A stretch of DNA of 64,000 nucleotides from Burkholderia latens (lineage in GTDB: Bacteria > Pseudomonadota > Gammaproteobacteria > Burkholderiales > Burkholderiaceae), in contig NZ_CABVPL010000001.1 of the NCBI RefSeq assembly GCF_902499045.1, positions 124,001 to 188,000 on the forward strand, in the 5' to 3' direction. Made by a program: the position numbers and the translations under genes. The notes beneath the pieces were generated by a model that was not told the DNA's origin, did no database searches, and was given only the letters and a program-made list of their open reading frames with translations. Positions 47,915 through 59,723 of the stretch are shown here, in pieces. The first letter of the stretch is position 1. The number at the start of each line of letters is the position of its first letter.

Positions 47915-48683
47915 GCGCGAATGCAGAACTGTTGAAGGTCGCCGGGCTGCAGATGCGCTTCGGCGGGTTGCTCGCGGTGGACGGCATCGATTTCGACGTG
48001 CGCCGCGACGAGGTGTTCGCGATCATCGGGCCGAATGGCGCGGGCAAGACCACGGTGTTCAACTGCGTCGGCGGCTTCTACAAGCCGACCGGCGGCGACG
48101 TCGTGCTCGACGGCCACGCGATCGCAGGGCTGCCGAGCCACAAGATCGCGCTGAAGGGCCTGGTGCGCACGTTCCAGAACATCCGGCTGTTCAAGTCGCT
48201 GACGGTGGTCGAGAACCTGCTCGTCGCGCAGCATCGCAAGGTGAAGGCCGGGCTGCTGCACGGCCTGTTCGCGACGCCCGCGTATCGTCATGCGGAGAAG
48301 GAAGCGCTCGAACGCGCGGCCGTGTGGCTCGACCGGATGGGGCTGACGTCGGTCGCCAACCGGCCGGCCGGCACGCTGTCGTACGGGCACCAGCGGCGTC
48401 TGGAAATCGCGCGCTGCATGATCACCGAGCCGCGCCTGTTGATGCTCGACGAGCCGGCGGCCGGCCTCAACCCGCAGGAGAAGATCGAACTGCAGCACCT
48501 GATCGACAAGCTGCGCCGCGAGTTCGGCGTATCGGTGCTGCTGATCGAACACGACATGAGCCTCGTGATGGGCGTGTCGGACCGCATCCTCGTGATGGAG
48601 CACGGCCGGCCGATCGTGATCGGCACGCCGGAAGCGGTCCGCAACGACCCGCGCGTGATCAACGCGTATCTGGGGGAAGAGTG

Positions 48684-48684
<1 letters not shown>
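47911..48684 (+). CDS. livG: branched-chain amino acid ABC ATPase LivG
   Basis: 257 aa. Walker [10 protein letters not shown] (~40), a signature region variant [15 protein letters not shown], Walker [14 protein letters not shown] and the switch histidine in [11 protein letters not shown]. The extra insert [15 protein letters not shown] is typical of LivG. It shares a base with livF. Confidence 0.95.
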
Positions 48685-49385
<701 letters not shown>

Positions 49386-49393
49386 TGAAGGAA

Positions 49394-49426
49394 GCCGCCG
49401 GCCTGCAACGGGCCGGCGGTTTTTTT
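49394..49426 (+). terminator. Rho-independent terminator of the liv operon
   Basis: CCGCCGGCC (49395-49403) pairs with GGCCGGCGG (49411-49419) around a 7-nt loop and is followed by seven T (49420-49426), just past the livF stop. Confidence 0.93.
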
Positions 49427-49546
49427 GCGCCCTTTCCCGATGTGCCGGTACGATGAGTGCCATGCCTGCTTGTGCAGCAAATCCGTAGCCGATTCGGCTT
49501 CGATCCTAGTCGAATGGGCTACTTCCTCGCTTCTCGGAGACAACCG

Positions 49547-49897
49547 ATGAAGGTCAAACGGATCGTCGCCAATATCGACACACGCTCGATCGACGACGCG
49601 AAACGCTTCTACCAGCAGATCTTCGGTCTCGACCTGCTGATGGATCTCGGCTGGATCGCGACCTACGGCAACGCCGAGCGGATGAGCGTGCAGATCAGCT
49701 TTGCATCGCAGGGCGGATCGGGCACGCCGACGCCCGACCTGTCGATCGAAGTCGACGATCTCGACGAAGCGCTCGCGCGCATTCACGCCGCCCGCGTTCC
49801 CGTCGAATACGGTCCCGCCGACGAGCCGTGGGGTGTGCGGCGGTTTTTCGTGCGCGATCCGTTCGGCAAGCTCGTGAACGTGCTCGTTCACCGCTGA
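49547..49897 (+). CDS. VOC-fold (glyoxalase/bleomycin resistance-like) protein
   Basis: 116 aa from ATG at 49547, preceded by CGGAGA. One VOC module pair: VKRIVANIDTRSIDDAKRFY, then VEYGPADEPWGVRRFFVRDP and FGKLVNVLVHR. The first metal-ligand histidine of glyoxalase I is not evident (VANI in its place), so a binding or protective role is as likely as catalysis. Single gene after the liv terminator, convergent with the DUF2000 gene. Confidence 0.85.
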   Translation: MKVKRIVANIDTRSIDDAKRFYQQIFGLDLLMDLGWIATYGNAERMSVQISFASQGGSGTPTPDLSIEVDDLDEALARIHAARVPVEYGPADEPWGVRRFFVRDPFGKLVNVLVHR

Positions 49898-49927
49898 GCG
49901 CCGGAACGGCGGCGTCGCACGGCGCGC

Positions 49928-50335
49928 TTACGTGTGCAACGCCAGCCCCTTTACCGCCTTGTCCACGGCCTTCTTCGGCCCGTGCAACGCGAGGCCGACC
50001 AGATCGAGATTGTCCGCGTCCTCGGCGCGGAACGCTTCGCGATTGGCCGCGTCGTGCCCGGTCGAGAACATCGCGCGCACGTACGGCACGATCATCACTT
50101 CGCGCGACAGCGCGTGCCGGTGCGCGGCTTGCAGGCCGCCCAGATCGGCCGCGAACACCAGCATCGGCTGGCCCAACATGCGGCCGTAGCGGTTGCCGGC
50201 CGCATCCTCGTAAGGCTCGCCGATTGCGTCGGGCGCGCCGGCTGCGATGCCCGTCGCGAGAAACGCGACCACGTTGAGTTTCTGCCATGCCGCGAGATCG
50301 TCGCGCACGATCAATGCCACTTTGGTATCGAACAT
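49928..50335 (-). CDS. DUF2000 family protein
   Basis: 135 aa. Begins MFDTKVALIVRDDLAAWQKL and has LNVVAFLATGIA, the DUF2000 opening, and PMLVFAADLGGL; related structures have a peptidyl-tRNA hydrolase-like fold. Function unknown. It is 46 bp downstream of an AraC gene in the same direction and is probably controlled by or co-transcribed with it. Confidence 0.83.
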   Translation of the reverse strand: MFDTKVALIVRDDLAAWQKLNVVAFLATGIAAGAPDAIGEPYEDAAGNRYGRMLGQPMLVFAADLGGLQAAHRHALSREVMIVPYVRAMFSTGHDAANREAFRAEDADNLDLVGLALHGPKKAVDKAVKGLALHT

Positions 50336-50381
50336 GAGTGCTCCGTCGTTGAAGCGCTCATGATCGGATGGCGCGGGGCGA

Positions 50382-51239
50382 TCAGTCTGGAACGTTTGTG
50401 CACATTCGCCGATACGCGGCCGGCGTCATCCGGTATGCGCGGCGGAACCAGCGGCCGAGGTGGCTTTGGTCGGCGAAACCGACGTCCGCGGCGGCCTGCG
50501 CCGGCGTGCGGCCGGCCGCGAGCAGCCTGCGTGCCGCCCGCAGCCGCAAGCGCACGAGATACGCGTGCGGCGACGTGCCGTACGCGCGCTGGAACATCCG
50601 CGTGAGCCGGAAGCGGTCGATGCCGGCGACGCTCGCGAGTTCGTCGAGACCGATGTTGCCGTCCATCTGTTCGTGCAGCAGGTCGCGCACGCGCGCGATC
50701 GCGGGCGGCACGACGCGGCTTTCCAGCGCGACCGGGCCGCCCAGCTGAGTGCCGAGCCGCATCAGCAGGCGGTCGAGCGTCTGGTCGCGCGCGAGCCGGC
50801 CTTCGTTGTCGTGGATCGCGAAGAACGCGTTCCGGATCGCCCCGACGAGGCCGCGATCGTCGACGAGCGTTTGGCCGAACGTGGCTTCGACGCTGCCGAG
50901 ACCCGGCAGGTCGAGGCGGCGCGCGGCGTGCTCGACCCACCCCTGCGGCAGGTACAGCATCCCGTACGTGAAGCCGCCCGCTTCGGGCGCGTGGCCGTCG
51001 TGGATCGCGCCCGGCTCGATCAGGATCGCGCGGCCAGGCACGCTCGTATGCAGCGAACGATGGCACTGGAAGCGCTGCACGCCCTGCTCGGTGAAGCCGA
51101 CCAGCATGTCGTCGTGATCGTGCGCGTCGTATGCATGGCCGTTGAAATGCGCATGCAGGCTTTCGATGCCGGTTTCCGCATCGCGGCGCGCGACGAGCCA
51201 GTGGTCGGTCGTGCCGATGGCCTTTGCATCCGTCGTCAT
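50382..51239 (-). CDS. AraC-family regulator (N-terminal cupin sensor)
   Basis: 285 aa from ATG at 51239. N-terminal cupin with HAHFNGHAYDAHDHDD (metal-like histidines) and a C-terminal double helix-turn-helix: LDELASVAGIDRFRLTRMFQRAYG and AADVGFADQSHLGRWFRRAY. This type commonly regulates adjacent transporter or small-protein genes. The DUF2000 gene is the nearest candidate. Confidence 0.9.
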   Translation of the reverse strand: MTTDAKAIGTTDHWLVARRDAETGIESLHAHFNGHAYDAHDHDDMLVGFTEQGVQRFQCHRSLHTSVPGRAILIEPGAIHDGHAPEAGGFTYGMLYLPQGWVEHAARRLDLPGLGSVEATFGQTLVDDRGLVGAIRNAFFAIHDNEGRLARDQTLDRLLMRLGTQLGGPVALESRVVPPAIARVRDLLHEQMDGNIGLDELASVAGIDRFRLTRMFQRAYGTSPHAYLVRLRLRAARRLLAAGRTPAQAAADVGFADQSHLGRWFRRAYRMTPAAYRRMCTNVPD

Positions 51240-51312
51240 TGGGTGCCTCGCGCATCGTCGCTGCGTGACGGAGCGTGTACGCAGGCGGTGGAACAGGGTG
51301 GGCAAGTGCGGT

Positions 51313-52230
51313 TCATGCTTCGCTCGCCGCCGCCTGCTCGTCGCGCGCATATTGCGCGGGCGGCCGGCCGACATGCCGCGCGAACGCGACGCTGAACGTG
51401 CTCGCCGAGCTGTAGCCGACGCGCGCCGCGATCTCCGCGATGCGCCCTTCGTTGCGGCGGAGCAGATCCTTCGCGAGCGCCATGCGCCACGTCAGCAGGT
51501 ATTCCATCGGCGCGACGCCGACCGCGCGGCTGAAGCGTTCGAAGAACGTCGAGCGCGACAGCGCGGCTTCCTTCGCGAGCTCGACGATCGTCCACGGGTG
51601 CGCGGGGCGTTCGTGCATCCGCCGCAGCGCGGCCGCCAGACGGCTGTCGGCGAGCCCGCGCACGAGGCCGGGCGATGCGTGCGTGCCGGTCGTGAACCGC
51701 AGCGCTTCGATCAGCAGCACCTCCAGCAAACGCGCCAGCACGATCTCGCGGGCAGGCCGCTGCGCGTGCGACTCGTCGCGCACGAGCTGCACGAGCGTGG
51801 TTAGCCGCGGCTCGCCGCGCACGTGCACGAAGCGGGGCAGCAACGACACCAGCAGCGCTGCATCGGGCGAACCGAAGCTGCAATTGCCGGCCATCATTCG
51901 CGTGTCGACCGGGTTCGCGGGATCGCCGATCCGGTATTCGCCGTGATCGAGCATGACCGGCGGCGCCGTCTCGACGCCCGGCGGCGGCGGTTCGAGGCTG
52001 GACATCGCGACGCCGTAGGCCGCCGGAATCAGCATGAAATCGCCGGCCAACAACTCGATCGGCGCGTGCCCGTCGATCGCGATCCGGCACCCGCCGTCGA
52101 GGATCGCGCAATAGAACGGTTCGCCGGCGACCGTGCGATTGATGGCCCACGGGCTCGCGCCGCGGACGTACTTGGCGTGCCGGGCGCCCGGTTGCAGCAG
52201 CGTCACGACTTCGGTCAGCGGGTCGATCAT
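51313..52230 (-). CDS. AraC-family regulator (cupin_6 type)
   Basis: 305 aa from ATG at 52230. N-terminal AraC-binding cupin (FYCAILDGGCRIAIDG, LLAGDFMLIPAAYG) and C-terminal AraC helix-turn-helix (LAKEAALSRSTFFERFSRAVG and IAARVGYSSASTFSVAFARHVG). It is divergent from the SDR at 52331 with 100 bp between, a frequent pairing in which the regulator activates the reductase. Confidence 0.9.
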   Translation of the reverse strand: MIDPLTEVVTLLQPGARHAKYVRGASPWAINRTVAGEPFYCAILDGGCRIAIDGHAPIELLAGDFMLIPAAYGVAMSSLEPPPPGVETAPPVMLDHGEYRIGDPANPVDTRMMAGNCSFGSPDAALLVSLLPRFVHVRGEPRLTTLVQLVRDESHAQRPAREIVLARLLEVLLIEALRFTTGTHASPGLVRGLADSRLAAALRRMHERPAHPWTIVELAKEAALSRSTFFERFSRAVGVAPMEYLLTWRMALAKDLLRRNEGRIAEIAARVGYSSASTFSVAFARHVGRPPAQYARDEQAAASEA

Positions 52231-52330
52231 CGCCGGACTCTCGCAAAAGAAAAGCGGACTGCCGATTGTAGCGAATACGAGTCCGGCCATCTATCGTACG
52301 GACACATGCTCAACACATCCAGGAGTCCGC

Positions 52331-53080
52331 ATGAAAACCGTACTGATTACCGGCTGTTCTTCCGGCTTCGGCCTCGAAATCGCGCGTCATTTTCTGGCGC
52401 GCGACTGGCGGGTCGTCGCGACGATGCGCAAGCCGGGCGACGACGTGCTGCCGCCGTCGGCGCGTTTGCGCGTGCTGCCGCTCGACGTGACCAATGACGA
52501 CAGCATTCGCGCCGCGATCGACGCCGCCGGCCCGATCGACGTGCTCGTCAACAACGCGGGCTTCGGCGCGGCCGCCCCGGCCGAACTCGCGCCGCTCGAT
52601 ACCGTGCGCGCGCTGTTCGACACCAACACGATCGGCACGATCGCGGTGACGCAGGCCGTGCTGCCGCAGTTTCGCGCACGCGGCGCCGGCGTGGTCGTGA
52701 ACGTCACGTCGAGCGTCACGCTGAAGGCGTTGCCGCTGGTGAGCGCGTATCGCGCGAGCAAGGCGGCGGTGAATGCGTTCACCGAATCGATGGCGGTCGA
52801 ACTCGCGCCGTTCGGCGTGCGCGCGCATCTCGTGCTGCCGGGCCGCGCGCCGGACACGCGCTTCGCGGACAACGCACGGGCCAACATGCACGGCTTCGAG
52901 CACGAAGCGTATGCGGACTTCGTCGGCAAGGCCGTGGCGCGGATGCTCGATGCGTCGGGGCCGATCACCCATGCGCAGGACGTCGCCGAAGCCGTGTGGC
53001 GCGCGGCGACCGATCCGTCGAGCCCGATGCGGATGCCGGCCGGTGCCGATGCGCAAGCGTGGGCGGCGGAAGCGGGCTGA
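52331..53080 (+). CDS. SDR family oxidoreductase
   Basis: 249 aa, ATG at 52331 after AGGAG. TGCSSGFG cofactor motif at residues 8-15, VNNAGFG at ~78, active YRASK at ~146. The sequence resembles the broad group of 17-beta-hydroxysteroid dehydrogenase-like SDRs. The partner AraC gene at 51313 is the likely controller. Substrate unknown. Confidence 0.9.
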   Translation: MKTVLITGCSSGFGLEIARHFLARDWRVVATMRKPGDDVLPPSARLRVLPLDVTNDDSIRAAIDAAGPIDVLVNNAGFGAAAPAELAPLDTVRALFDTNTIGTIAVTQAVLPQFRARGAGVVVNVTSSVTLKALPLVSAYRASKAAVNAFTESMAVELAPFGVRAHLVLPGRAPDTRFADNARANMHGFEHEAYADFVGKAVARMLDASGPITHAQDVAEAVWRAATDPSSPMRMPAGADAQAWAAEAG

Positions 53081-53150
53081 GCGGCCGGGAGCCCGTCGCG
53101 CCGGCCGGCCAACCGGTGCGACGGATCGCGCGAGGCCGAGCGGCGTTACG

Positions 53151-55413
<2,263 letters not shown>

Positions 55414-55622
55414 CGGCAAAACGCCGCGCCGATCGCCGGCCGGCCGGTTTCACCAACCGCACACCGGCAGCCGGCGCGCGCCGCATCGGGTGGCGCGGCC
55501 GAAGCCGGCCGGCGCTCTAGAATTGACGCGTGACCGACCGGGATGCCGCTGCCCGGACGATGTTCCGATATCGCGGCCGGCTTGTCGGGCGAACCGCTCT
55601 CTTCAACGCAACGGATTCCAAC

Positions 55623-56522
55623 ATGCGCATCCCACCGCTCAAGGCGATCATCGCATTCGAAAGCGTAGCCCGCACCAAAAGCGTCAATCGCGCGGCGGAG
55701 GAGCTGGGGCTGACCGCGTCGGCCGTGAGCCACCAGCTCAGCAACCTCGAATCGCAGATCGGTCAGCCGTTGTTCCAGCGCTCGGGGCGCGGCCTCGTCC
55801 TCACGCCCACCGGCGAACGCTACCTGGCCGACGTCACGGGTTCGCTCGCCGATCTCAGCCGCGCGACCGAGCGCGCATCGAGCCGCACCGAGGTCGACAT
55901 CCTGCGCGTGCATTCGAGCCCGAGCTTCGGGCTGATGTGGCTGCTGCCGCGGCTGTCGTCGTTTCAGGAAGCGAACGGCGATATCCAGCTGAACCTCGCG
56001 TGCTCGTACGAGAACGTGTCGTTCTCGAACGGCTTCTACGATATCGACGTCCGTCACGGCTACGGCAACTGGGACAACCTCGAGGTCAAGACGGTGCGCG
56101 GCGAGTTCATCGCGCCGCTCGCGTCGCCGCGGTACCTCGAACGGCATCCGGTGAACGCGCCGGAAGACCTGCTCGGTCATCGTCTGATCTATTCCGAAAC
56201 GCCGCTGGTGCAGTGGAAGCAGTGGTTCGGCCGGGCCGGCGTGCCGCTTGCCGCGCAGAAGACGTTCGACTTCTCGTTCGACCGGTCCTACATGTCGCTC
56301 GAAACGGCCGCGCTCGGCCTCGGCATCGCGCTCGAAAGCCTGATGCTCGCATCGGTGAAGATTCGCGAAGGGCTGCTGGTGCCGGTGTTCGACGCGAGCC
56401 ATGCGGTCGAAGTGGGCGCGCATCACCTCGTGTACCCGCGGCAGAACGCGGAGCTGCCGCGCGTGAAGCGCTTCCTTGCGTGGATCGAGCGGGAAGTCGC
56501 GACGCAGGGCCGCGCAAGCTGA
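55623..56522 (+). CDS. LysR-family regulator (GcvA-like)
   Basis: 299 aa from ATG at 55623. Helix-turn-helix SVNRAAEELGLTASAVSHQLSNLE, and the GcvA/AmpR-like layout with FYDIDVRHGYGNWDNL in the effector domain. It lies 165 bp before an SDR-MFS-transketolase run in the same direction. A CTCAGC/GCTGAG dyad in that gap is a possible binding site. Confidence 0.92.
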   Translation: MRIPPLKAIIAFESVARTKSVNRAAEELGLTASAVSHQLSNLESQIGQPLFQRSGRGLVLTPTGERYLADVTGSLADLSRATERASSRTEVDILRVHSSPSFGLMWLLPRLSSFQEANGDIQLNLACSYENVSFSNGFYDIDVRHGYGNWDNLEVKTVRGEFIAPLASPRYLERHPVNAPEDLLGHRLIYSETPLVQWKQWFGRAGVPLAAQKTFDFSFDRSYMSLETAALGLGIALESLMLASVKIREGLLVPVFDASHAVEVGAHHLVYPRQNAELPRVKRFLAWIEREVATQGRAS

Positions 56523-56599
56523 GCGGAGCGGGTTCCGCCCGCGCGCCATACTGCGTCGCAGCACGCCGCGCCGGATCGCGCGGCGACATCTGAAATTTT

Positions 56600-56615
56600 C
56601 TCAGCTATGGCTGAG
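56600..56615. promoter_or_regulatory. dyad CTCAGC-TATG-GCTGAG upstream of the transketolase cluster
   Basis: Perfect 6-bp arms with a 4-bp centre, 72 bp before the SDR start and downstream of the LysR gene. Size and place suit a LysR recognition site. It could instead be part of the LysR transcript end. Confidence 0.45.
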
Positions 56616-56687
56616 CGTTTCCGCGTTGATGCGGGTGTCCGGCGAGCCGACACTCTGCACACACACATCAACATAAGGAGACGACCG

Positions 56688-57437
56688 ATGTTGCTCGACC
56701 GGAAAACCATCATCGTGACCGGCGCCGCGTCGCCGCGCGGCATCGGCAAGGCCACGGCCCGCGCACTGGCTGCCCACGGCGCGCGCGTGGCAATTCTCGA
56801 CCTGCGTCGAGAAGACGCGGAAGCGGCGGCCGCGGACCTCGGCCCGGACCACCTGGGGCTCGCCTGCGACGTGACCGACCGCGACGCATGCGTGGCGGCC
56901 GCCCGCGCGACGCTCGAGCGCTTCGGCCGCATCGACGGCCTCGTGAACAACGCCGGCATCACGCAACCCGTGCGGACGATGGAGATTTCCGGGCGCGACT
57001 TCGACGCCATCGTCGACGTGAACCTGCGCGGCACGCTGTACATGTCGCAAGCGGTGCTTCCGGCGATGAAGGAGCAGCGCGGCGGCAGCATCGTGTGCAT
57101 GTCGTCGGTGTCCGCGCAGCGTGGCGGCGGCATTTTCGGCGGGCCGCATTACAGCGCCGCGAAGGCCGGTGTGCTCGGCCTCGCGAAAGCGATGGCGCGC
57201 GAATTCGGCGCCGACCGTATCCGCATCAATTCGATCACGCCGGGCCTGATCCAGACCGACATCACCGGCGACAAGCTGACGCCCGCGATGCGCGAGGACA
57301 TCGTCAACGGGATTCCGCTTGGCCGCCTCGGCGAGGCTGGCGACGTCGCCAATGCGTGCCTGTTCCTGCTGAGCGACCTGTCGAGCTATCTGACGGGCAT
57401 CACGCTCGACGTCAATGGCGGGATGCTGATCCACTGA
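56688..57437 (+). CDS. SDR family dehydrogenase
   Basis: 249 aa, ATG after AAGGAG. VTGAASPRGIGKATA cofactor site with a two-residue insertion (PR), VNNAGITQP at ~88, and active YSAAK at ~154. It resembles polyol and sugar-alcohol dehydrogenases of the FabG group. In this cluster it may convert an imported polyol or sugar to the ketose used by the transketolase. Substrate inferred only. Confidence 0.9.
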   Translation: MLLDRKTIIVTGAASPRGIGKATARALAAHGARVAILDLRREDAEAAAADLGPDHLGLACDVTDRDACVAAARATLERFGRIDGLVNNAGITQPVRTMEISGRDFDAIVDVNLRGTLYMSQAVLPAMKEQRGGSIVCMSSVSAQRGGGIFGGPHYSAAKAGVLGLAKAMAREFGADRIRINSITPGLIQTDITGDKLTPAMREDIVNGIPLGRLGEAGDVANACLFLLSDLSSYLTGITLDVNGGMLIH

Positions 57438-57511
57438 CAACGGCGCCGCGGCACGCGCGGCGCTGCCCATCATGCACCCGGGACAACCCGGGGCCGTGGC
57501 AGGAGACAAAC

Positions 57512-58837
57512 ATGAGAGCCAAGTACTCCGCATCGCCGGTTCAGCACGAGATGCTGCAACTGGGCGATGCGCAGACGTTCGAAGCGGCGACCTATGCGAA
57601 GGTCGCGCGCCGGCTGATCCCGTTCCTGATGCTGTGCTACCTCGGTGCCTATCTGGACCGCGTCAACGTCGGCTTCGCGAAACTGCAGATGCTCAACGAC
57701 CTGCGTTTCAGCGAGACCGTGTACGGGATGGGCGCAGGCATCTTCTTTCTCGGCTACTTTCTGTTCGAAGTCCCGAGCAACCTGATTCTGCATCGCGTCG
57801 GCGCGCGGCGCTGGCTCGCGCGCATCATGCTGACCTGGGCCGTGATTTCCGCGAGCTTCGTGTTCGTGAAATCGCCCACCCTGTTCTACGTGCTGCGGTT
57901 TCTGCTCGGCGTCGCCGAAGCAGGCTTCGCGCCGGGCGTGATCCTGTATCTCACGTACTGGTTCCCGGCGGCGCGGCGCGCGAAGGCGCTTTCGCTGTTC
58001 TTCATGGCGATTCCGCTGGCGGGAATCATCGGCGGGCCGCTGTCCGGCGCGATCATGCATTCGCTGCACGGCGCGATGTCGATGGCCGGCTGGAAGTGGC
58101 TGTTCCTGCTCGAAGCGCTGCCGTCGTTCGTGCTCGGCTTCGCGATCCTGCTGTATCTCGACGACGGCATCGACCGCGCAACATGGCTCACCGATGCCGA
58201 AAAGGCCTTGCTCGCGCGCAACGTTTCGGCCGACGCCGCACACACGACCGCCCACCTGTCGATCCGCGCATTCGTCGCCGATCGCCGGCTGTGGTTGATG
58301 GCCGCGATTTATTTCTGCGTCGTGCTCGGGCAGTATGGCCTCACGTTCTGGCTGCCGACGATCATTCGCAAGGCTGGCGTCGCCGATCCGCTGTGGGTCG
58401 GCCTGTTCACCGCGATTCCGTATGCGTGCGCGATCGTCGCGCTGCCGCTGATCGGCATGAGCGCCGACCGCCGCCGCGAGCGCCGCTTCCATCTCGCGAT
58501 GCCGATGCTGATCGCCGCGGCGGGCTTCGCGGCGTTGCCGATGCTCGGCAGCGTCAGCGCGTCGATCGTGTGCCTGAGCATTGCGTCGGCCGGCATTCTC
58601 GCGTCGTCGTCGCAGTTCTGGTCGCTGCCGACGGCGCTCCTCGGCGGGATGTCGGCCGCCGCGGGCATCGCCGCGGTCAACTGCTTCGCGAACCTCGCGG
58701 GCTTCTTCTCGCCGGCGATCGTCGGCTGGCTGAACGACCTGACCGGCAAGTCGACCGCCGGGCTCGTCTTCATCTCCATTGCGATCACGTTCGGCGCGCT
58801 GCTGGTGTTCCTCGTGCCCCGATCCGTGAACCGCTGA
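57512..58837 (+). CDS. MFS transporter, ACS type
   Basis: 441 aa, ATG at 57512 after AGGAGACA. ACS motifs AYLDRVNVGFAKLQMLNDL and FEVPSNLILHRVGARRWLARI, about 12 membrane segments. It should import the substrate of the cluster. It is 74 bp after the SDR and 40 bp before the transketolase genes. Confidence 0.92.
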   Translation: MRAKYSASPVQHEMLQLGDAQTFEAATYAKVARRLIPFLMLCYLGAYLDRVNVGFAKLQMLNDLRFSETVYGMGAGIFFLGYFLFEVPSNLILHRVGARRWLARIMLTWAVISASFVFVKSPTLFYVLRFLLGVAEAGFAPGVILYLTYWFPAARRAKALSLFFMAIPLAGIIGGPLSGAIMHSLHGAMSMAGWKWLFLLEALPSFVLGFAILLYLDDGIDRATWLTDAEKALLARNVSADAAHTTAHLSIRAFVADRRLWLMAAIYFCVVLGQYGLTFWLPTIIRKAGVADPLWVGLFTAIPYACAIVALPLIGMSADRRRERRFHLAMPMLIAAAGFAALPMLGSVSASIVCLSIASAGILASSSQFWSLPTALLGGMSAAAGIAAVNCFANLAGFFSPAIVGWLNDLTGKSTAGLVFISIAITFGALLVFLVPRSVNR

Positions 58838-58877
58838 TCCGATCTGCATTCCTTCCGAACCGATACTGGAGTTATCG

Positions 58878-59723
58878 ATGGAAACCGAAACCGTCCATGA
58901 AGCGGTCACGCTCGCCGAGCGCGCGTACCGCATCCGCAGAAACGCCGTGCTGATGGGCGAAGTCCAGGGCCAGGGCTATGTCGGCCAGGCGCTCGACATC
59001 GCGGACGTGCTGGCCGTCGCGTACTTCGGCGCGATGCGCTATCGCCCCGACGATCCCGAGTGGGAAGGGCGCGACCGCTTCCTGCTGTCGAACGGCCACT
59101 ATGCGATCGCGCTGTACGCGGCGCTGTTCGAAGCCGGCATCCTGCCGGCCGACGAACTCGAAACCTACGGCAGCGACGACAGCCGTTTGCCGATGTCCGG
59201 GATGGCGAGCTACACGCCGGGGATGGAGATGTCCGGCGGCTCGCTCGGGCAGGGCCTGACGATCGCGGTCGGCCGCTGCCTCGGGCTCAAGCGCAACGGC
59301 TCGGACGCATTCGTCTACACGCTGTTCTCGGACGGCGAACTCGACGAAGGCGCGATCTGGGAAGGGCTGATGTCGGCCGCGCACTGGAAGCTCGACAACC
59401 TGATCGCGATCGTCGACGTGAACAACCAGCAGGCCGATGGCCCGTCGACGCAGATCATGGCGTTCGAGCCGCTGGTCGACAAGCTCGACGCGTTCGGCTG
59501 GTACACGCAACGTGTGGACGGCAACGACATCGATGCGGTGAAGCGCGCGTTCGACAATGCACGCGGACATGACGCGCCGCAGCCGCGCATCATCGTCTGC
59601 GACACGAAGATGGGGTGCGGCGTGCCGTTCCTCGAAGCACGCGAGAAAAACCATTTCATCCGGGTCGATGCGCACGAGTGGCAACTCGCGCTCGACGCAC
59701 TCGAAGCAGGGAGACACGCATGA
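58878..59723 (+). CDS. transketolase N-terminal subunit (split)
   Basis: 281 aa. Thiamine diphosphate domain: FLLSNGHYAIALYAALFEAG matches the SxGH transketolase region and SDGELDEGAIWEG with VDVNNQQADG forms the cofactor motif. It covers the first half of a normal transketolase. The second half follows with a 4-base overlap. Split transketolases often act on unusual or non-phosphorylated ketoses. Confidence 0.93.
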   Translation: METETVHEAVTLAERAYRIRRNAVLMGEVQGQGYVGQALDIADVLAVAYFGAMRYRPDDPEWEGRDRFLLSNGHYAIALYAALFEAGILPADELETYGSDDSRLPMSGMASYTPGMEMSGGSLGQGLTIAVGRCLGLKRNGSDAFVYTLFSDGELDEGAIWEGLMSAAHWKLDNLIAIVDVNNQQADGPSTQIMAFEPLVDKLDAFGWYTQRVDGNDIDAVKRAFDNARGHDAPQPRIIVCDTKMGCGVPFLEAREKNHFIRVDAHEWQLALDALEAGRHA

